The translations under genes and the position numbers were made by a program. From NCBI RefSeq assembly GCF_014196205.1, contig NZ_JACIDE010000008.1:1-64000 (forward strand): a stretch of 64,000 bases of DNA, read 5' to 3'. The stretch is from Anoxybacteroides voinovskiense. GTDB lineage: Bacteria; Bacillota; Bacilli; Bacillales; Anoxybacillaceae. This document shows positions 26,488 through 40,128 of the stretch, piece by piece. Positions within the stretch are counted from its first letter, which is position 1, and the number at the start of each line of letters is the position of its first letter. The notes under the pieces were generated by a model. That model had not been told where the DNA came from. It made no database searches and saw nothing but the letters and a program-made list of their open reading frames with translations.

Positions 26488-27663
26488 TTAGTTCTCCTTT
26501 CCTGCACGTCCGAGCAAATACGTGATGTTGTACCGTTTGCTGTAAGCGTCAATGTCACCAATGCCCGCGATATGCTGCAGCACGACTTTTTTGCCTTTCT
26601 TCCGCTGTTCTTCCGCCAACTGAATCGCCTCGGCAAACCGTTCTTGGCTGAACACGATGCATTCGATTTCGTTGTCGGCTGCGGCTTCTGGCAATGCTTC
26701 GATGAGGCGATCAAGGCGAATGCCAAATCCGGTCGCTGGCGCTTTGCACGAAAATTTTTCAAGCAGCTCATCGTATCGTCCGCCATTTCCAAGCGGAAAC
26801 CCGACACCGTCGGCATATACTTCAAACAAAATGCCAGTGTAATAACTCATATGGCTGACGAGCGGCAAGTCGATTTTAATCGTTTCTGTCACCCCAAATA
26901 ATTTCAACGCATGCCATAGTTCTTCTAGTTCTTCTACTGCTTTTTTTCCTTCCTCTGTCTGCACAAGTTCCCGAGCACGTGCTAACGCTTCCGTCCCCCC
27001 ACGCAGTTCAAGTAGTTTTAATAGCCGTTGCTGGTCGATGGACGAAAGCGGTAGCGATTTTACGTGATGACGATAGCCGACGTAATTTTTTTCATATAAA
27101 AAGCGACGCAACACGTTCGCCCGCTCTTCGTTGCCTAGTACATCGACAAACAAGGCGTTCACATAGCCGATATGCCCGACCGCCACCGCAAACCGCTCTA
27201 GCCCGACGTTTTCTAACGCCGCAATCATTAAGCGAATCACTTCGGCATCGGCTGTCACCGTCCCGTCGCCAATGCATTCTACGCCAATTTGCTCAAACTC
27301 CGCCGGACGTCCGCCTTCGCGCTGTTGGGCGCGGAACACGTTCGCATGGTACGCCAAGCGAAGCGGATTTCCATGCTGGTAAAGGCGGGAAGCGGCTAAA
27401 CGGGCGATTGGCGCCGTCATATCTGGTCGTAAGACGAGCGTATGCCCTTGTTGGTCTAATAGTTTAAACAGCTGGTGGTCAGCAATTGCAGAGGCAGTAC
27501 CGACTGTCTCGTAATATTCTAGCGTTGGCGTTTCAATAAACTCATAGCCCCATTGTTCTAGTTCTTGTGCCATCGCTTGCCGAACACGCTTTTTTACGTT
27601 ATATAAAAACGGCAATGTATCGCGCATGCCGAGCGGTTTTTCAAACGTAAATAACTTTGACAT
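26488..27663 (-). CDS. hisZ: ATP phosphoribosyltransferase regulatory subunit
   Basis: Histidyl-tRNA synthetase-like protein that completes and regulates short-form HisG. 391 residues with class II synthetase-like segments ([29 protein letters not shown]) but not a functional synthetase. First gene of the his operon; RBS GGACGGGG. The gene ends one base before hisG begins. Confidence 0.95.
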   Translation of the reverse strand: MSKLFTFEKPLGMRDTLPFLYNVKKRVRQAMAQELEQWGYEFIETPTLEYYETVGTASAIADHQLFKLLDQQGHTLVLRPDMTAPIARLAASRLYQHGNPLRLAYHANVFRAQQREGGRPAEFEQIGVECIGDGTVTADAEVIRLMIAALENVGLERFAVAVGHIGYVNALFVDVLGNEERANVLRRFLYEKNYVGYRHHVKSLPLSSIDQQRLLKLLELRGGTEALARARELVQTEEGKKAVEELEELWHALKLFGVTETIKIDLPLVSHMSYYTGILFEVYADGVGFPLGNGGRYDELLEKFSCKAPATGFGIRLDRLIEALPEAAADNEIECIVFSQERFAEAIQLAEEQRKKGKKVVLQHIAGIGDIDAYSKRYNITYLLGRAGKEN

Positions 27664-27727
27664 GTTTCCCCGTCCTTTTTTTCAATACTTTAGTTTGCTA
27701 ATATGGTAGAGAAGTGAAGTTACTTGT

Positions 27728-27756
27728 AGTTTACTCCTCCTTCTTTCATCCGTCAA
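27728..27756 (-). promoter_or_regulatory. his operon promoter
   Basis: Minus strand TTGACG (27751-27756), 17-base spacer, TAAACT (27728-27733), located just after the terminator of the preceding operon. I see no T-box or attenuator in the about 60-base leader. Confidence 0.65.
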
Positions 27757-27766
27757 TAATAAAAAA

Positions 27767-27793
27767 ATGCATTCTATTCCCGATAGAATGCAT
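27767..27793 (-). terminator. Terminator overlapping the end of yvoF
   Basis: Perfect 11-bp stem ATGCATTCTAT / ATAGAATGCAT followed by seven Ts on the minus strand. The stem contains the last codons and stop of the acyltransferase gene, so termination is built into the coding end. Confidence 0.9.
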
Positions 27794-28277
27794 GTTCTTC
27801 TTGGCGGATGACGCGCATCGGGTTGCCAGCGACAAAGGCGCCGGCCGGGACGTCTTTATGCACGAGCGTGCCCGCCCCGACAACGGCGCGGTCGCCGATC
27901 GTGACACCTGGCAAAATCGTCGTATTCGCGCCGATCATCACTTCGTCGCCAATCACCACGTCGCCAAGCCGATATTCGTCCACTAAATATTCGTGCGCTA
28001 AAATCGTCGTATTATACCCGATAATCGAATTGCGGCCAATTGTGATTTTTTCTGGAAACATAATGTCCGGCATGACCATAAACGCAAGCGCTGTTTTTTC
28101 GCCGATTTTCATGCCGAGAAACGTGCGGTACAACCAATTTTTCAGCGGCATAAACGGCGTGTACCGCCCGATTTGAATGACGATTACATTTTTAAACACT
28201 TTCCAAAAAGAAACTGTCCGGTACACTTGCCAAAGCGAATTTGCCCCCGATACCGGATATTTCGTCGTTCGTCTCAA
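27774..28277 (-). CDS. yvoF: Left-handed beta-helix acyltransferase (YvoF-like)
   Basis: 167 residues with hexapeptide repeats ([47 protein letters not shown]), the fold of O-acetyltransferases. Substrate unknown. Starts at TTG 28277, overlapping the ppaX stop by four bases; the resulting N-terminus (M)[15 protein letters not shown] matches the family. Last gene of the hprK operon. Confidence 0.88.
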   Translation of the reverse strand: MRRTTKYPVSGANSLWQVYRTVSFWKVFKNVIVIQIGRYTPFMPLKNWLYRTFLGMKIGEKTALAFMVMPDIMFPEKITIGRNSIIGYNTTILAHEYLVDEYRLGDVVIGDEVMIGANTTILPGVTIGDRAVVGAGTLVHKDVPAGAFVAGNPMRVIRQEEHAFYRE

Positions 28278-28921
28278 ACTGATTCCACCCCTACAATGCG
28301 CAATAAATCGCTCATTTTTTCGAGCATAAAATCCGGTTCGTACTTTTCTAAGTATTCCCGTCCTTTAATCGCCCAAGCAACCCCTGCTGTTTTTGTTCCC
28401 GCTTGTTTTCCTGCTAAAATGTCGTGGTAGTTGTCACCAACCATGAGCGCTTCTTCTGGTGTCGAGCCAAGCAGTTCGAGCGCTTTTAAAATTGGCTCTG
28501 GGTGCGGCTTCGCGTTCGTTACATCATCCAATCCGACAATGCAATGGAAAAACGGATCGAGTTTCGTCCGCTTTAATCCCATGATCGCCGTCGCATTAAT
28601 TTTCGTCGTCACAACCCCTAAGCGAAAACCATTTCGGTGCAATGCCGCAATCGTTTCGTACACCGTTTCATATTCCCGAACGAGCGCATCGTGCTGTGCA
28701 TGATTAAAGGCGCGGTATGTCGCAATCATTTCTTGAACGCGCGCCTCATCCAGTGCGGCAAACGTATCGTATAGCGGCGGACCGATAAACGGCAGCACGT
28801 CTTCCCGCTTATATTTTCCCGGATAGTACGTTTCTAGCGTATGTAAAAACGATTGAATAATCAGTTCGTTCGTATCAATTAATGTGCCGTCTAAGTCAAA
28901 TAAAATCGTGCGAATGTTCAT
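28274..28921 (-). CDS. ppaX: Pyrophosphatase PpaX
   Basis: HAD-superfamily phosphatase that hydrolyses pyrophosphate, including that released when HprK dephosphorylates HPr-Ser-P (family knowledge). 215 residues from ATG 28921 ([23 protein letters not shown] seven bases upstream; earlier in-frame ATGs have no RBS). HAD motifs [14 protein letters not shown] and [11 protein letters not shown] are all present. Start and yvoD stop share a base. Confidence 0.95.
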   Translation of the reverse strand: MNIRTILFDLDGTLIDTNELIIQSFLHTLETYYPGKYKREDVLPFIGPPLYDTFAALDEARVQEMIATYRAFNHAQHDALVREYETVYETIAALHRNGFRLGVVTTKINATAIMGLKRTKLDPFFHCIVGLDDVTNAKPHPEPILKALELLGSTPEEALMVGDNYHDILAGKQAGTKTAGVAWAIKGREYLEKYEPDFMLEKMSDLLRIVGVESV

Positions 28922-29856
28922 CAAGCAGCTTCCTTTCTTCTCCATTGCTCTAAATGTTTCCAAACAAAGCTAATCATCATCGTTAGGATGATCGCCGTTA
29001 CTAACCGAATCGTTAATAGCGGCCACACCGGAATGCCGAGTGGGACGAATAAAAGCGTATCTTCGACGACTGCATGGCAGGCCGATAAAAACAAAAAAGC
29101 AAGCAGCACATCTTTTCTCGCTACCCCGTCTTCTTTTACCGCTTGAATCATGACGCCTGCACCATATGCCAATCCGAACAAAAGCCCTGCCGCTAACGTC
29201 AGCGACGTATTTTCTTTCATGCCGAGCGCTTTTGTCGCTGGTGCCATCCAGCGAGAAAAGACGTTCAGCCATTGTAAGTCTTTTAATATTTGAATACCAA
29301 CCATGAGCGGAATAACGATGATCGCCAATTGAACAATGCCGGCAAACGCTTTTTTCACCCCAGCAAAAAATATTGCTGTCCAACTTGTCAACACTTCTTC
29401 GGAAGGCGAAATGAACCCATACCGCGCGATGTCGTTTCCTCCGTGCCAAAAAAGATGAATGAAAAAGGCAGACACAACTGCTAACCCGACGCGAACGGCT
29501 GTCGCTAGCGCTGCATTCACTCCTACTTTTCTTGCGACCGTCACTTCGACGAGCAAATTGTGCGAAAACGACAGCATGACCGCCAAAAGAAACACTTCTT
29601 TTACGGTGAGTTTAAGCGTTAATATCGCCCCGATGCCTGCGTATAAATTTAGCACGTTTCCAAGTACTAGCGGAATCGCCGCATCGCCAGGAAGTCCTAT
29701 CCCTTTCATGAGCGGTGCGACTAGTTGGATGAGCCATTGCAATACAGGCGTATGTTGCAAAAGCGACACAAACAACGTCACCGGAAAAATGATTTTCCCG
29801 AGCGTCCACGTCGTCTTCAGTCCGACAGCCAACCCTTTTTTGACCGTTTCCCCCAA
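28921..29856 (-). CDS. yvoD: Nucleoside-recognition (Gate) domain membrane protein (YvoD-like)
   Basis: 311-residue integral membrane protein with several hydrophobic segments and the Gate-domain glycine-rich pattern ([36 protein letters not shown]). It starts at TTG 29856 with AAAAGGGGAG upstream. Transport substrate unknown. Between lgt and ppaX as in Bacillus. Confidence 0.85.
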   Translation of the reverse strand: MGETVKKGLAVGLKTTWTLGKIIFPVTLFVSLLQHTPVLQWLIQLVAPLMKGIGLPGDAAIPLVLGNVLNLYAGIGAILTLKLTVKEVFLLAVMLSFSHNLLVEVTVARKVGVNAALATAVRVGLAVVSAFFIHLFWHGGNDIARYGFISPSEEVLTSWTAIFFAGVKKAFAGIVQLAIIVIPLMVGIQILKDLQWLNVFSRWMAPATKALGMKENTSLTLAAGLLFGLAYGAGVMIQAVKEDGVARKDVLLAFLFLSACHAVVEDTLLFVPLGIPVWPLLTIRLVTAIILTMMISFVWKHLEQWRRKEAA

Positions 29857-29872
29857 CGTTTTTCTCCCCTTT

Positions 29873-30685
29873 TTAATCTAAATACCGTTCCGCCGCTAAT
29901 CCTTTTACCCGTCGAACAACCCCGATGCTTACCGCCAACACGATAAGCGCTAGCGACATCACTTGCGCCATTCGCAAATGTTCGGTCAACATTAAACTAT
30001 CGGTACGCATTCCTTCGATAAAGAAACGACCAACTGAATACCAAACCAAATAGCTTAAAAATAGTTCCCCGCGCCGCAAATTGACGCGGCGAAGCAAAAG
30101 AAGGAAGCAAAACCCTGTAATATTCCAAATGGATTCGTACAAAAACGTCGGATGATAATATTGCCCATCAATATACATTTGATTAATAATAACATCCGGC
30201 AAATGCAACCGTTCTAAAAACGCTCTCGTCACCGGTCCGCCGTGCGCTTCTTGGTTCATAAAGTTTCCCCAGCGACCGATTGCCTGTCCTAAAATAATGC
30301 TTGGCGCCGCAATATCCGCAAGCTTCCAAAACGACAGCCCGCGCCGTTTCGCAAACACAATGCCTGTCACGATTGCCCCAATCAGCCCTCCGTGAATTGC
30401 TAGCCCACCTTCCCAAATTTTTGGGATATCGGAAAGGTGCTGCGAATAATATTCCCATTCAAACAAGACATAATAGGCGCGCGCGCATATAATCGCAATC
30501 GGCACTGCCAGCAGCACAAGGTCAACAAACGTTTCTTTCGCTAATCCGCGCCGGACGGCTTCTCTTGTCGCAAGCCACAGCCCAAGCAATACGCCGGTAC
30601 CGATAATAACTCCATACCAATAAATCGTAATTGGTCCAAGGTGCAAAAATACGCGATCTAATGGCTGAATCGATGTCTCCAACAA
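29873..30685 (-). CDS. lgt: Prolipoprotein diacylglyceryl transferase
   Basis: Membrane enzyme adding diacylglycerol to the lipobox Cys of prolipoproteins, for example CccB encoded at 44762. 270 residues, seven predicted membrane spans, with the HGG-containing signature [13 protein letters not shown] and the [15 protein letters not shown] region. TTG start at 30685 after AAAGGGGGAG. Confidence 0.96.
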   Translation of the reverse strand: MLETSIQPLDRVFLHLGPITIYWYGVIIGTGVLLGLWLATREAVRRGLAKETFVDLVLLAVPIAIICARAYYVLFEWEYYSQHLSDIPKIWEGGLAIHGGLIGAIVTGIVFAKRRGLSFWKLADIAAPSIILGQAIGRWGNFMNQEAHGGPVTRAFLERLHLPDVIINQMYIDGQYYHPTFLYESIWNITGFCFLLLLRRVNLRRGELFLSYLVWYSVGRFFIEGMRTDSLMLTEHLRMAQVMSLALIVLAVSIGVVRRVKGLAAERYLD

Positions 30686-30696
30686 CTTCTCCCCCT

Positions 30697-31632
30697 TTAT
30701 TCGTAATCGTGTTCTCCGTCTTCAATCGCATCCGTCAGCCGTGCCGAAAACTCTTCCGCAGCGTTAACCCCCATTCGCTTCAAGCGGAAATTCATCGCCG
30801 CTACTTCAATAATGACGGCTAAATTTCGGCCAGGACGAACCGGAATCGTCAATCTCGTAATTTCTGTATCAATAATTTTCACTTTTTCTTCTTCAAGCCC
30901 TAATCGATCATATTGTTTATTCGGATCCCAAAGCTCTAAATCAATGACTAACGAAATGCGCTTATGCGTCCGAACTGCCCCAGCGCCAAACAATGTCATC
31001 ATATTAATAATGCCTAGCCCACGAATTTCCAATAAATGCTCAATCAGTTCTGGTGCACTGCCAACGAGTACCCCTTCGTCTTCTTGGCGAATTTCCACAC
31101 AGTCATCCGCCACGAGCCGGTGTCCGCGCTTCACTAATTCAAGCGCCGTTTCGCTTTTGCCGACCCCGCTTTTTCCAGTAATCAATACGCCAACCCCATA
31201 TACATCGACTAATACTCCGTGTACCGCTGTCGTCGGCGCGAGCTTGCTTTCTAAAAAGTTCGTCAATCGGCTAGAAAGGCGCGTCGTTTTCATCGTTGAG
31301 CGCATAACCGGAACCGAATGCCGCTCGGACGCCTCGATTAATTCCATCGGCACTTCTAGCCCACGCGACACAATAATGCCTGGCGTAATGTCTGTACAAA
31401 GCTTTTCCATCCGAATTTTCTTTTCGCGCGGATTTAATTTTTCAAAAAACGAAAGTTCCGTTTTCCCTAACAATTGAATTCGCTCCGCTGGATAATAGGC
31501 AAAATAGCCGGCCATTTCAATGCCAGGACGCGACAAATCACTTGTCGTAATCGGACGGTGAATCCCCTCCGCCCCGCTAATAAGCTCTAATTGAAATTTT
31601 TCCATTAAGTCTTTCGTCCGCACTTTTGGCAC
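30697..31632 (-). CDS. hprK: HPr kinase/phosphorylase
   Basis: Bifunctional sensor that phosphorylates HPr and Crh on Ser46 or removes the phosphate, depending on ATP, fructose bisphosphate and Pi. 311 residues from GTG 31632, which follows AAAGGAGGG and gives (M)[16 protein letters not shown]; codons further upstream are unsupported. Walker [15 protein letters not shown], the HxH-like catalytic region [10 protein letters not shown] and the family signature [15 protein letters not shown] are visible. First gene of the hprK-lgt-yvoD-ppaX-yvoF operon. Confidence 0.97.
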   Translation of the reverse strand: MPKVRTKDLMEKFQLELISGAEGIHRPITTSDLSRPGIEMAGYFAYYPAERIQLLGKTELSFFEKLNPREKKIRMEKLCTDITPGIIVSRGLEVPMELIEASERHSVPVMRSTMKTTRLSSRLTNFLESKLAPTTAVHGVLVDVYGVGVLITGKSGVGKSETALELVKRGHRLVADDCVEIRQEDEGVLVGSAPELIEHLLEIRGLGIINMMTLFGAGAVRTHKRISLVIDLELWDPNKQYDRLGLEEEKVKIIDTEITRLTIPVRPGRNLAVIIEVAAMNFRLKRMGVNAAEEFSARLTDAIEDGEHDYE

Positions 31633-31656
31633 AAAAATCCCTCCTTTGCTTTCTTC

Positions 31657-31685
31657 ATTGTAACACTTTTCCGCGTACGTGTGAA
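31657..31685 (-). promoter_or_regulatory. hprK operon promoter
   Basis: Minus strand TTCACA (31680-31685), 17-base spacer, TACAAT (31657-31662), about 25 bases ahead of the hprK start. Confidence 0.7.
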
Positions 31686-31692
31686 AAAAGAA

Positions 31693-31717
31693 AACGTTCA
31701 CGCTTAAGCGGAACGTT
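31693..31717 (-). terminator. Terminator after yvlD
   Basis: Imperfect stem AACGTTCCGCTT / AAGCGTGAACGTT on the minus strand followed by TTCTTTTTT, directly after the yvlD stop. Confidence 0.7.
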
Positions 31718-32059
31718 TTAGTCGCTACTGACTGCATCAATCACAACATGGAAAAGCGAGATGGCTAACGAAGCAAATAGTGCCGCACCAAATCCGTCAA
31801 TCGTAAACGAATCGCCCATCAACCATGATGTTAACCAAAGGGTGATGGCGTTAATCACAAATAAAAATAAGCCGAACGTCAGCACCGTTACCGGAAGCGT
31901 AAGCAAAATAAGGACAGGCTTCACGACAATATTTAAAACCGACAGCAAAAAACTAGCGACGAGCGCCGCGCCAATACCGGATAAATGAATCGACTCAAAA
32001 TAACCAGCAAGCGCCAATAGCAGCACAGCATTGACGATAATATGCGCGATCCATTTCAT
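31718..32059 (-). CDS. yvlD: Phage holin family 4 / YvlD-like membrane protein
   Basis: 113 residues with four hydrophobic segments ([71 protein letters not shown]). Small integral membrane protein of the holin-4 superfamily, function unknown, associated with envelope-stress regulons. Last gene of a three-gene coupled operon behind a sigma-W-type promoter. Confidence 0.88.
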   Translation of the reverse strand: MKWIAHIIVNAVLLLALAGYFESIHLSGIGAALVASFLLSVLNIVVKPVLILLTLPVTVLTFGLFLFVINAITLWLTSWLMGDSFTIDGFGAALFASLAISLFHVVIDAVSSD

Positions 32060-32250
32060 GCTTCCACCTCATTCGGGATGATGAAAATCGCCAATACGTA
32101 TAAAAAAGCAAACGGCATAACCCCTGTGATGAGAAGAAGGGCGATAAAAAGAAGCCGGACGACCGTCGCGTCCATTTGCACGTATTGCGCGATGCCGCTT
32201 AACACCCCTGCGAGCATTCGGTCATGCAGCGGGCGAACTAATTTTTTCAT
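32056..32250 (-). CDS. yvlC: PspC domain membrane protein (YvlC-like)
   Basis: 64 residues matching a minimal PspC domain: KLVRPLHDRMLAGVLSGIAQ followed by one hydrophobic helix pair. PspC proteins take part in envelope-stress responses. Overlaps both neighbours by four bases, which implies translational coupling. Confidence 0.9.
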   Translation of the reverse strand: MKKLVRPLHDRMLAGVLSGIAQYVQMDATVVRLLFIALLLITGVMPFAFLYVLAIFIIPNEVEA

Positions 32251-32576
32251 TGATACATTCCTCCTGGCTCTTGCAATACTTTAATCCCCTTTATAATATT
32301 CCAAACGGCAACAATGAGATGCGCAAGGCCGCCGCCTAAAGCTCCAAGCATCCAAACGCCGAAAAAGGCGTCGCTTTGATTCATGCCAAGAACAATCGCG
32401 ACGATTGCACTGACGACAAACAAAGCCGCCGGAATGCAGTGCGATAAAAACGACGCTTTCGCATGTTGCTTGACGCGCGCATGCTTTGTCACAAAATAGA
32501 CGATGAGCGGAAATAAAAACGGAGCGAACAACACACTAAAATAACATAACGCCGCAATGAGTTTATTCCCTTCCAT
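32247..32576 (-). CDS. DUF4870-type small membrane protein
   Basis: 109 residues, three to four hydrophobic segments, with KLIAALCYFSVLFAPFLFPLIVYF at the N-terminus and a short polar HARVKQHAKAS loop typical of DUF4870. The start is ATG 32576, nine bases after AAAGGGG; ATG 32585 abuts the RBS. First gene of the sigma-W-type operon. Confidence 0.8.
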   Translation of the reverse strand: MEGNKLIAALCYFSVLFAPFLFPLIVYFVTKHARVKQHAKASFLSHCIPAALFVVSAIVAIVLGMNQSDAFFGVWMLGALGGGLAHLIVAVWNIIKGIKVLQEPGGMYQ

Positions 32577-32608
32577 TCGTTCCATCCCCTTTCGTTGTTA
32601 CTTATACA

Positions 32609-32634
32609 TACGATGCGCATGAGGAAAAGTTTCA
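32609..32634 (-). promoter_or_regulatory. Sigma-W-type promoter
   Basis: Minus strand TGAAAC (32629-32634), 16-base spacer, CGTA (32609-32612). This is an exact match to the ECF sigma-W consensus and precedes a yvlCD-like operon that is sigma-W controlled in B. subtilis (from memory). Confidence 0.8.
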
Positions 32635-32664
32635 CGAAATATACACCCGAATACGTTCACGGTC

Positions 32665-32876
32665 GTAAGAAAAGCGCAAAGCGCCCGCCTATCGGCGAAG
32701 ATCGCACAAGCCCCACCGAGGAGGCTCAGCCAAAGCAAAGCTTTGGCTTGCGTGGGATATTTCAAGGAAGCGAACTCAATGTGTCGCCGCCGAAAGAAGA
32801 GGCGGAGCGACTCGAGCCGATGGCGCTTGGAGCTAGACAACGCTCCACCTAATCGTAAAATTTTATACTTTCTTAC
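32665..32876. repeat. Structured intergenic repeat, long copy
   Basis: A 212-base non-coding block sharing both ends with the block at 46804-46935. Common left part: taagaaaagcg then AAAGCGCCCG and GAAGATCGCACAAGCCCC. Common right part: CCGATGGCGCTTGGAGCTAG, then CGCTCCACCTAAT and GTAAAATTTTAT. Short inverted ends GTAAGAAA / TTTCTTAC frame it. Stems: AGCGCC with GGCGCT, GGAGC with GCTCC, plus two hairpins found only in this copy (GCCAAAGC/GCTTTGGC and CCGCC/GGCGG). This fills most of the 32586-32899 gap. Confidence 0.7.
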
Positions 32877-32899
32877 CTTAGGACAAAAATTGCCGAGCA

Positions 32900-35764
<2,865 letters not shown>

Positions 35765-35769
35765 CGTTC

Positions 35770-37746
<1,977 letters not shown>

Positions 37747-37820
37747 TATGCAAAGCCTCCTATCCGCATTCATCTTACGTTTCATTTTATCATATTCCAC
37801 AAGAAGATGCACAAAAAATG

Positions 37821-37834
37821 CGAACTGACATTCG
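37821..37834. promoter_or_regulatory. LexA (DinR) SOS box of uvrBA
   Basis: CGAACTGACATTCG, that is CGAAT-N4-GTTCG on the minus strand. The Gram-positive SOS consensus is CGAAC-N4-GTTCG, so one position differs. It lies about 75 bases upstream of uvrB, next to a possible -35 TTGTGC / -10 GATAAA pair. Confidence 0.75.
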
Positions 37835-37904
37835 TTTTTTACAAGCATTCGTGCATATGCCCAGGCTTAAAGATTGCCCAAACGCGCATTTTTTCATAAA
37901 AAAA

Positions 37905-37926
37905 GTGCCTTCCTCTCGGAAAGCAC
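37905..37926 (-). terminator. Terminator after csbA
   Basis: Stem GTGCTTTCC / GGAAGGCAC (one G-U) with GAGA loop, followed by seven Ts on the minus strand. It separates csbA from uvrBA. Confidence 0.85.
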
Positions 37927-37927
37927 G

Positions 37928-38149
37928 TCATTTTTTTAAGTTCCGCACCATTTTCTCCGCTACGAAAAACCCCGCACCTGTCGAGGCGATGTCGGCAAAA
38001 ATTTCATACCATTCATTCGTATAGCCCTTCATGTAAGAAGCAACTAACAACGCGGCAGTCAACAACGTCCCGACGTAATGGTTGTACGTCACGCGCGTAA
38101 ATAACAACACTAACAAAAATGGCACAATTAAGGCAATGAGAAACCACAT
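37928..38149 (-). CDS. csbA: General stress membrane protein CsbA
   Basis: 73-residue hydrophobic protein (LIALIVPFLLVLLFTRVTYN, then a second helix LLTAALLVASYMKGYT and a third near ASTGAGFFVAEKM). It matches B. subtilis CsbA in sequence pattern and position ahead of uvrB. ATG 38149 follows GGGGAAG; codons upstream to 38326 overlap minJ and have no support. Function unknown; sigma-B dependent in Bacillus, though I see no clear sigma-B promoter here. Confidence 0.88.
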   Translation of the reverse strand: MWFLIALIVPFLLVLLFTRVTYNHYVGTLLTAALLVASYMKGYTNEWYEIFADIASTGAGFFVAEKMVRNLKK

Positions 38150-38165
38150 ACTTACTTCCCCTTCT

Positions 38166-39356
38166 CTACACCGCTTCCGATGTCCATTTTTTCCGATCTT
38201 GTACAAACAATAACCCAAGTTCATGGTGCTCGTCTTCGTATAGCGCCCCTTGAACAAAACGAATTTCTCCGTTTTCGTCCAACACTTCGAGCTTGCAATA
38301 CGCGCGGTTAGGCTGGAGCGCTTCATAAAACTCTTCTTCTGTATTCACTGGCGTTCCGTTCACTTTGACAATGATTTCGCCGATTTTTAACGCCATTTTT
38401 TCTGCCTTCGATTCAGGAAGAATACCTAAAATGACAAGTCCGTGCGCCCGATGAGCAAAATACGGCGGTTGCATTCGGTCTTGTGTATGTTGCCAAAACG
38501 CAAGCCACTCCCTTCCAAATAATGCAACAGCTGCGGCAACAATCGCCAGCACCCCGTACCAATAGCTAGCAAGCGCGAATACCCCCACGATGAGCCCAAG
38601 CAGACAGACGCGCTGTCCTGTCAGCTGAATCGAAAGCTGCGGCTGCATCCCTTGGACGCGCTGCGAAAACCCAAGCAAAAAAGGGACAAGTAGGAGCGAA
38701 TAAGCACCATCGCCTGTAGGGAACAACGGCCACCACGAAAAGGACGACAGCACCCCGTTTGGCACCGGCAAAAATACAGGCACAAGCCAAAGCCGCTCTG
38801 TCCAATGCTCCCCGACGATTAATCCGCGCTTTCCTTTCGTTAGTTGCGGCGACGTCCCTTCCGCACCGTTTCGCAAAATAAGCCACGCTTCCGCGAGTAA
38901 AAGAAGCGCTAATAGGAACGCCATCGACACAACGTTCATTTCTTTTACCCCTGGAAAATAAGCCGCAAAAAACGGTTTTGTTTTTTCATATTTCGTGAGC
39001 ACCGCTATAGCTAGCATCGTCCCCCCGACCGTATAGGCAGGCGACAGTAGCCTTAGTTGTAACGTCAAGCCAAGGAGCGCGGTCACGTAAAACAAAAGCC
39101 GTACCCCGTCCGTCGGAATGACAATTCCTGCAATTACCATGATCAACGAAAGCAAAAGCCCGATGCCAAGTCCGCTCCGCCAAAAAAACTTGCTTTCATG
39201 AAACCAATCATAGACGCGAATATGAAAAGACCGGCGCTCTCGCTTCACCCGACGCCATCCGACAAACGCCACAAGCAATATGCCGTAATACAAAAACGGC
39301 TGTGCCAATCCACGTCCAATACTGAAAAGCAATTCTATGCCCCATGCCGACGCCAT
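38166..39356 (-). CDS. minJ: Division topology protein MinJ (membrane, PDZ)
   Basis: 396 residues: an N-terminal region of about seven hydrophobic segments and a C-terminal PDZ domain (LVILGILPESKAEKMALKIG, EIIVKVNGTPVNTEEEF). It bridges DivIVA and MinCD at the pole and septum (family knowledge). Starts ASAWGIELLFSIGRGLAQPF, as in Bacillus MinJ. Gene order ctpB-x-minJ-csbA-uvrB is that of B. subtilis, but with racA in position x. Confidence 0.88.
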   Translation of the reverse strand: MASAWGIELLFSIGRGLAQPFLYYGILLVAFVGWRRVKRERRSFHIRVYDWFHESKFFWRSGLGIGLLLSLIMVIAGIVIPTDGVRLLFYVTALLGLTLQLRLLSPAYTVGGTMLAIAVLTKYEKTKPFFAAYFPGVKEMNVVSMAFLLALLLLAEAWLILRNGAEGTSPQLTKGKRGLIVGEHWTERLWLVPVFLPVPNGVLSSFSWWPLFPTGDGAYSLLLVPFLLGFSQRVQGMQPQLSIQLTGQRVCLLGLIVGVFALASYWYGVLAIVAAAVALFGREWLAFWQHTQDRMQPPYFAHRAHGLVILGILPESKAEKMALKIGEIIVKVNGTPVNTEEEFYEALQPNRAYCKLEVLDENGEIRFVQGALYEDEHHELGLLFVQDRKKWTSEAV

Positions 39357-39454
39357 GTTTCCACCTCCGATGGCAAACGTCTCTTACTATTTATTCTAGC
39401 AAATCCGCCAACTCCCTGCATATATTTTTCGTATATTGGCGTATTTTCACTTTC

Positions 39455-39483
39455 TTTGCCGAATGAACACTAGTTTTGTCAAA
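39455..39483 (+). promoter_or_regulatory. Two Spo0A-type boxes upstream of racA
   Basis: TTTGCCGAA (39455-39463) fits TTTGNCGAA exactly and TTTGTCAAA (39475-39483) has one mismatch. They lie about 70-95 bases before the racA start. A weak sigma-H-like pair (AAAGGAAAT, 12 bases, GAAAAATGA; two -10 mismatches) follows. In B. subtilis racA is switched on by Spo0A and sigma-H at the start of sporulation (from memory). Confidence 0.45.
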
Positions 39484-39549
39484 CCGAAAGGAAATAAGCA
39501 ATCGATGGAAAAATGATATACAGAAAGAAACGAAAAGGAGGAACGACCG

Positions 39550-40035
39550 ATGGAAATCAAAACAAGCAATGTCGCGAAACGGCTCGGGGTATCACCGAAA
39601 ACGGTGCAGCGTTGGGTGAAAAAGTACAATATTCCGTGCCAAAAAAATGAAGCCGGTCATTACGTCTTTGATGCAGAAACGATTACGTTGCTTGAACAAA
39701 TCAAGTTTGAACACGGTGCCGCACTGGAAGAAATGGAGTTTGAAGAAGAACATACTTTATGCCCAGACACGTTTTTCTCCACTTACATTCAACCGCACCT
39801 TGACAAGTTCACCACCCGATTGCACCGCGTCGAACGACAGCTAGAGCAAAAAGCGGACGAAGTCGTCTCATTCCAGCTGTTGCAGCACCGAAAAGAAATT
39901 GAAGAACTTCATGCGTATATCCGCCAACTCGAACAACGCCTTGCCTTGCTAGAAGAGCAGCAAAAACAAGCCGAAGACGTACCGAAACGACCGAAACGAC
40001 GCGGCGTCAGCCGAATTATGGGGATGTTTGTATAA
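39550..40035 (+). CDS. racA: Chromosome-anchoring protein RacA
   Basis: 161 residues: a MerR-like N-terminal HTH (VAKRLGVSPKTVQRWVKKYN), a central acidic linker, and a C-terminal coiled coil (QLEQKADEVVSFQLLQHRKE), with a basic tail PKRPKRRGVSRIMGM. The segment around VVSFQLLQHRKEIEEL closely matches B. subtilis RacA, which ties oriC regions to the pole through DivIVA during axial filament formation. RBS AAAAGGAGG. It is on the plus strand, convergent with ctpB and divergent from minJ. Confidence 0.88.
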   Translation: MEIKTSNVAKRLGVSPKTVQRWVKKYNIPCQKNEAGHYVFDAETITLLEQIKFEHGAALEEMEFEEEHTLCPDTFFSTYIQPHLDKFTTRLHRVERQLEQKADEVVSFQLLQHRKEIEELHAYIRQLEQRLALLEEQQKQAEDVPKRPKRRGVSRIMGMFV

Positions 40036-40080
40036 ACTGCCTCGTCGTGAAAATAACGACTAAACGATTTTCCAAAAAAA

Positions 40081-40110
40081 GAAGCGCCATTCGGTGGCGC
40101 TTCTTTTTTT
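40081..40110. terminator. Bidirectional terminator between racA and ctpB
   Basis: Perfect 9-bp stem GAAGCGCCA / TGGCGCTTC, followed by seven Ts on the plus strand and by TTTTTTGG on the minus strand. Confidence 0.9.
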
Positions 40111-40128
40111 CGTGATGAAAAACAATCA

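Noticed and set aside
26487-26825. A 113-residue N-terminal extension of hisG
   Set aside because: It is the wrong frame of the hisZ 3-prime end. A strong RBS and the conserved [15 protein letters not shown] start lie at 26486.
27664-27760. T-box or histidine attenuator ahead of hisZ
   Set aside because: The leader is only about 60 bases and shows no T-box sequence, specifier loop or terminator/antiterminator pair.
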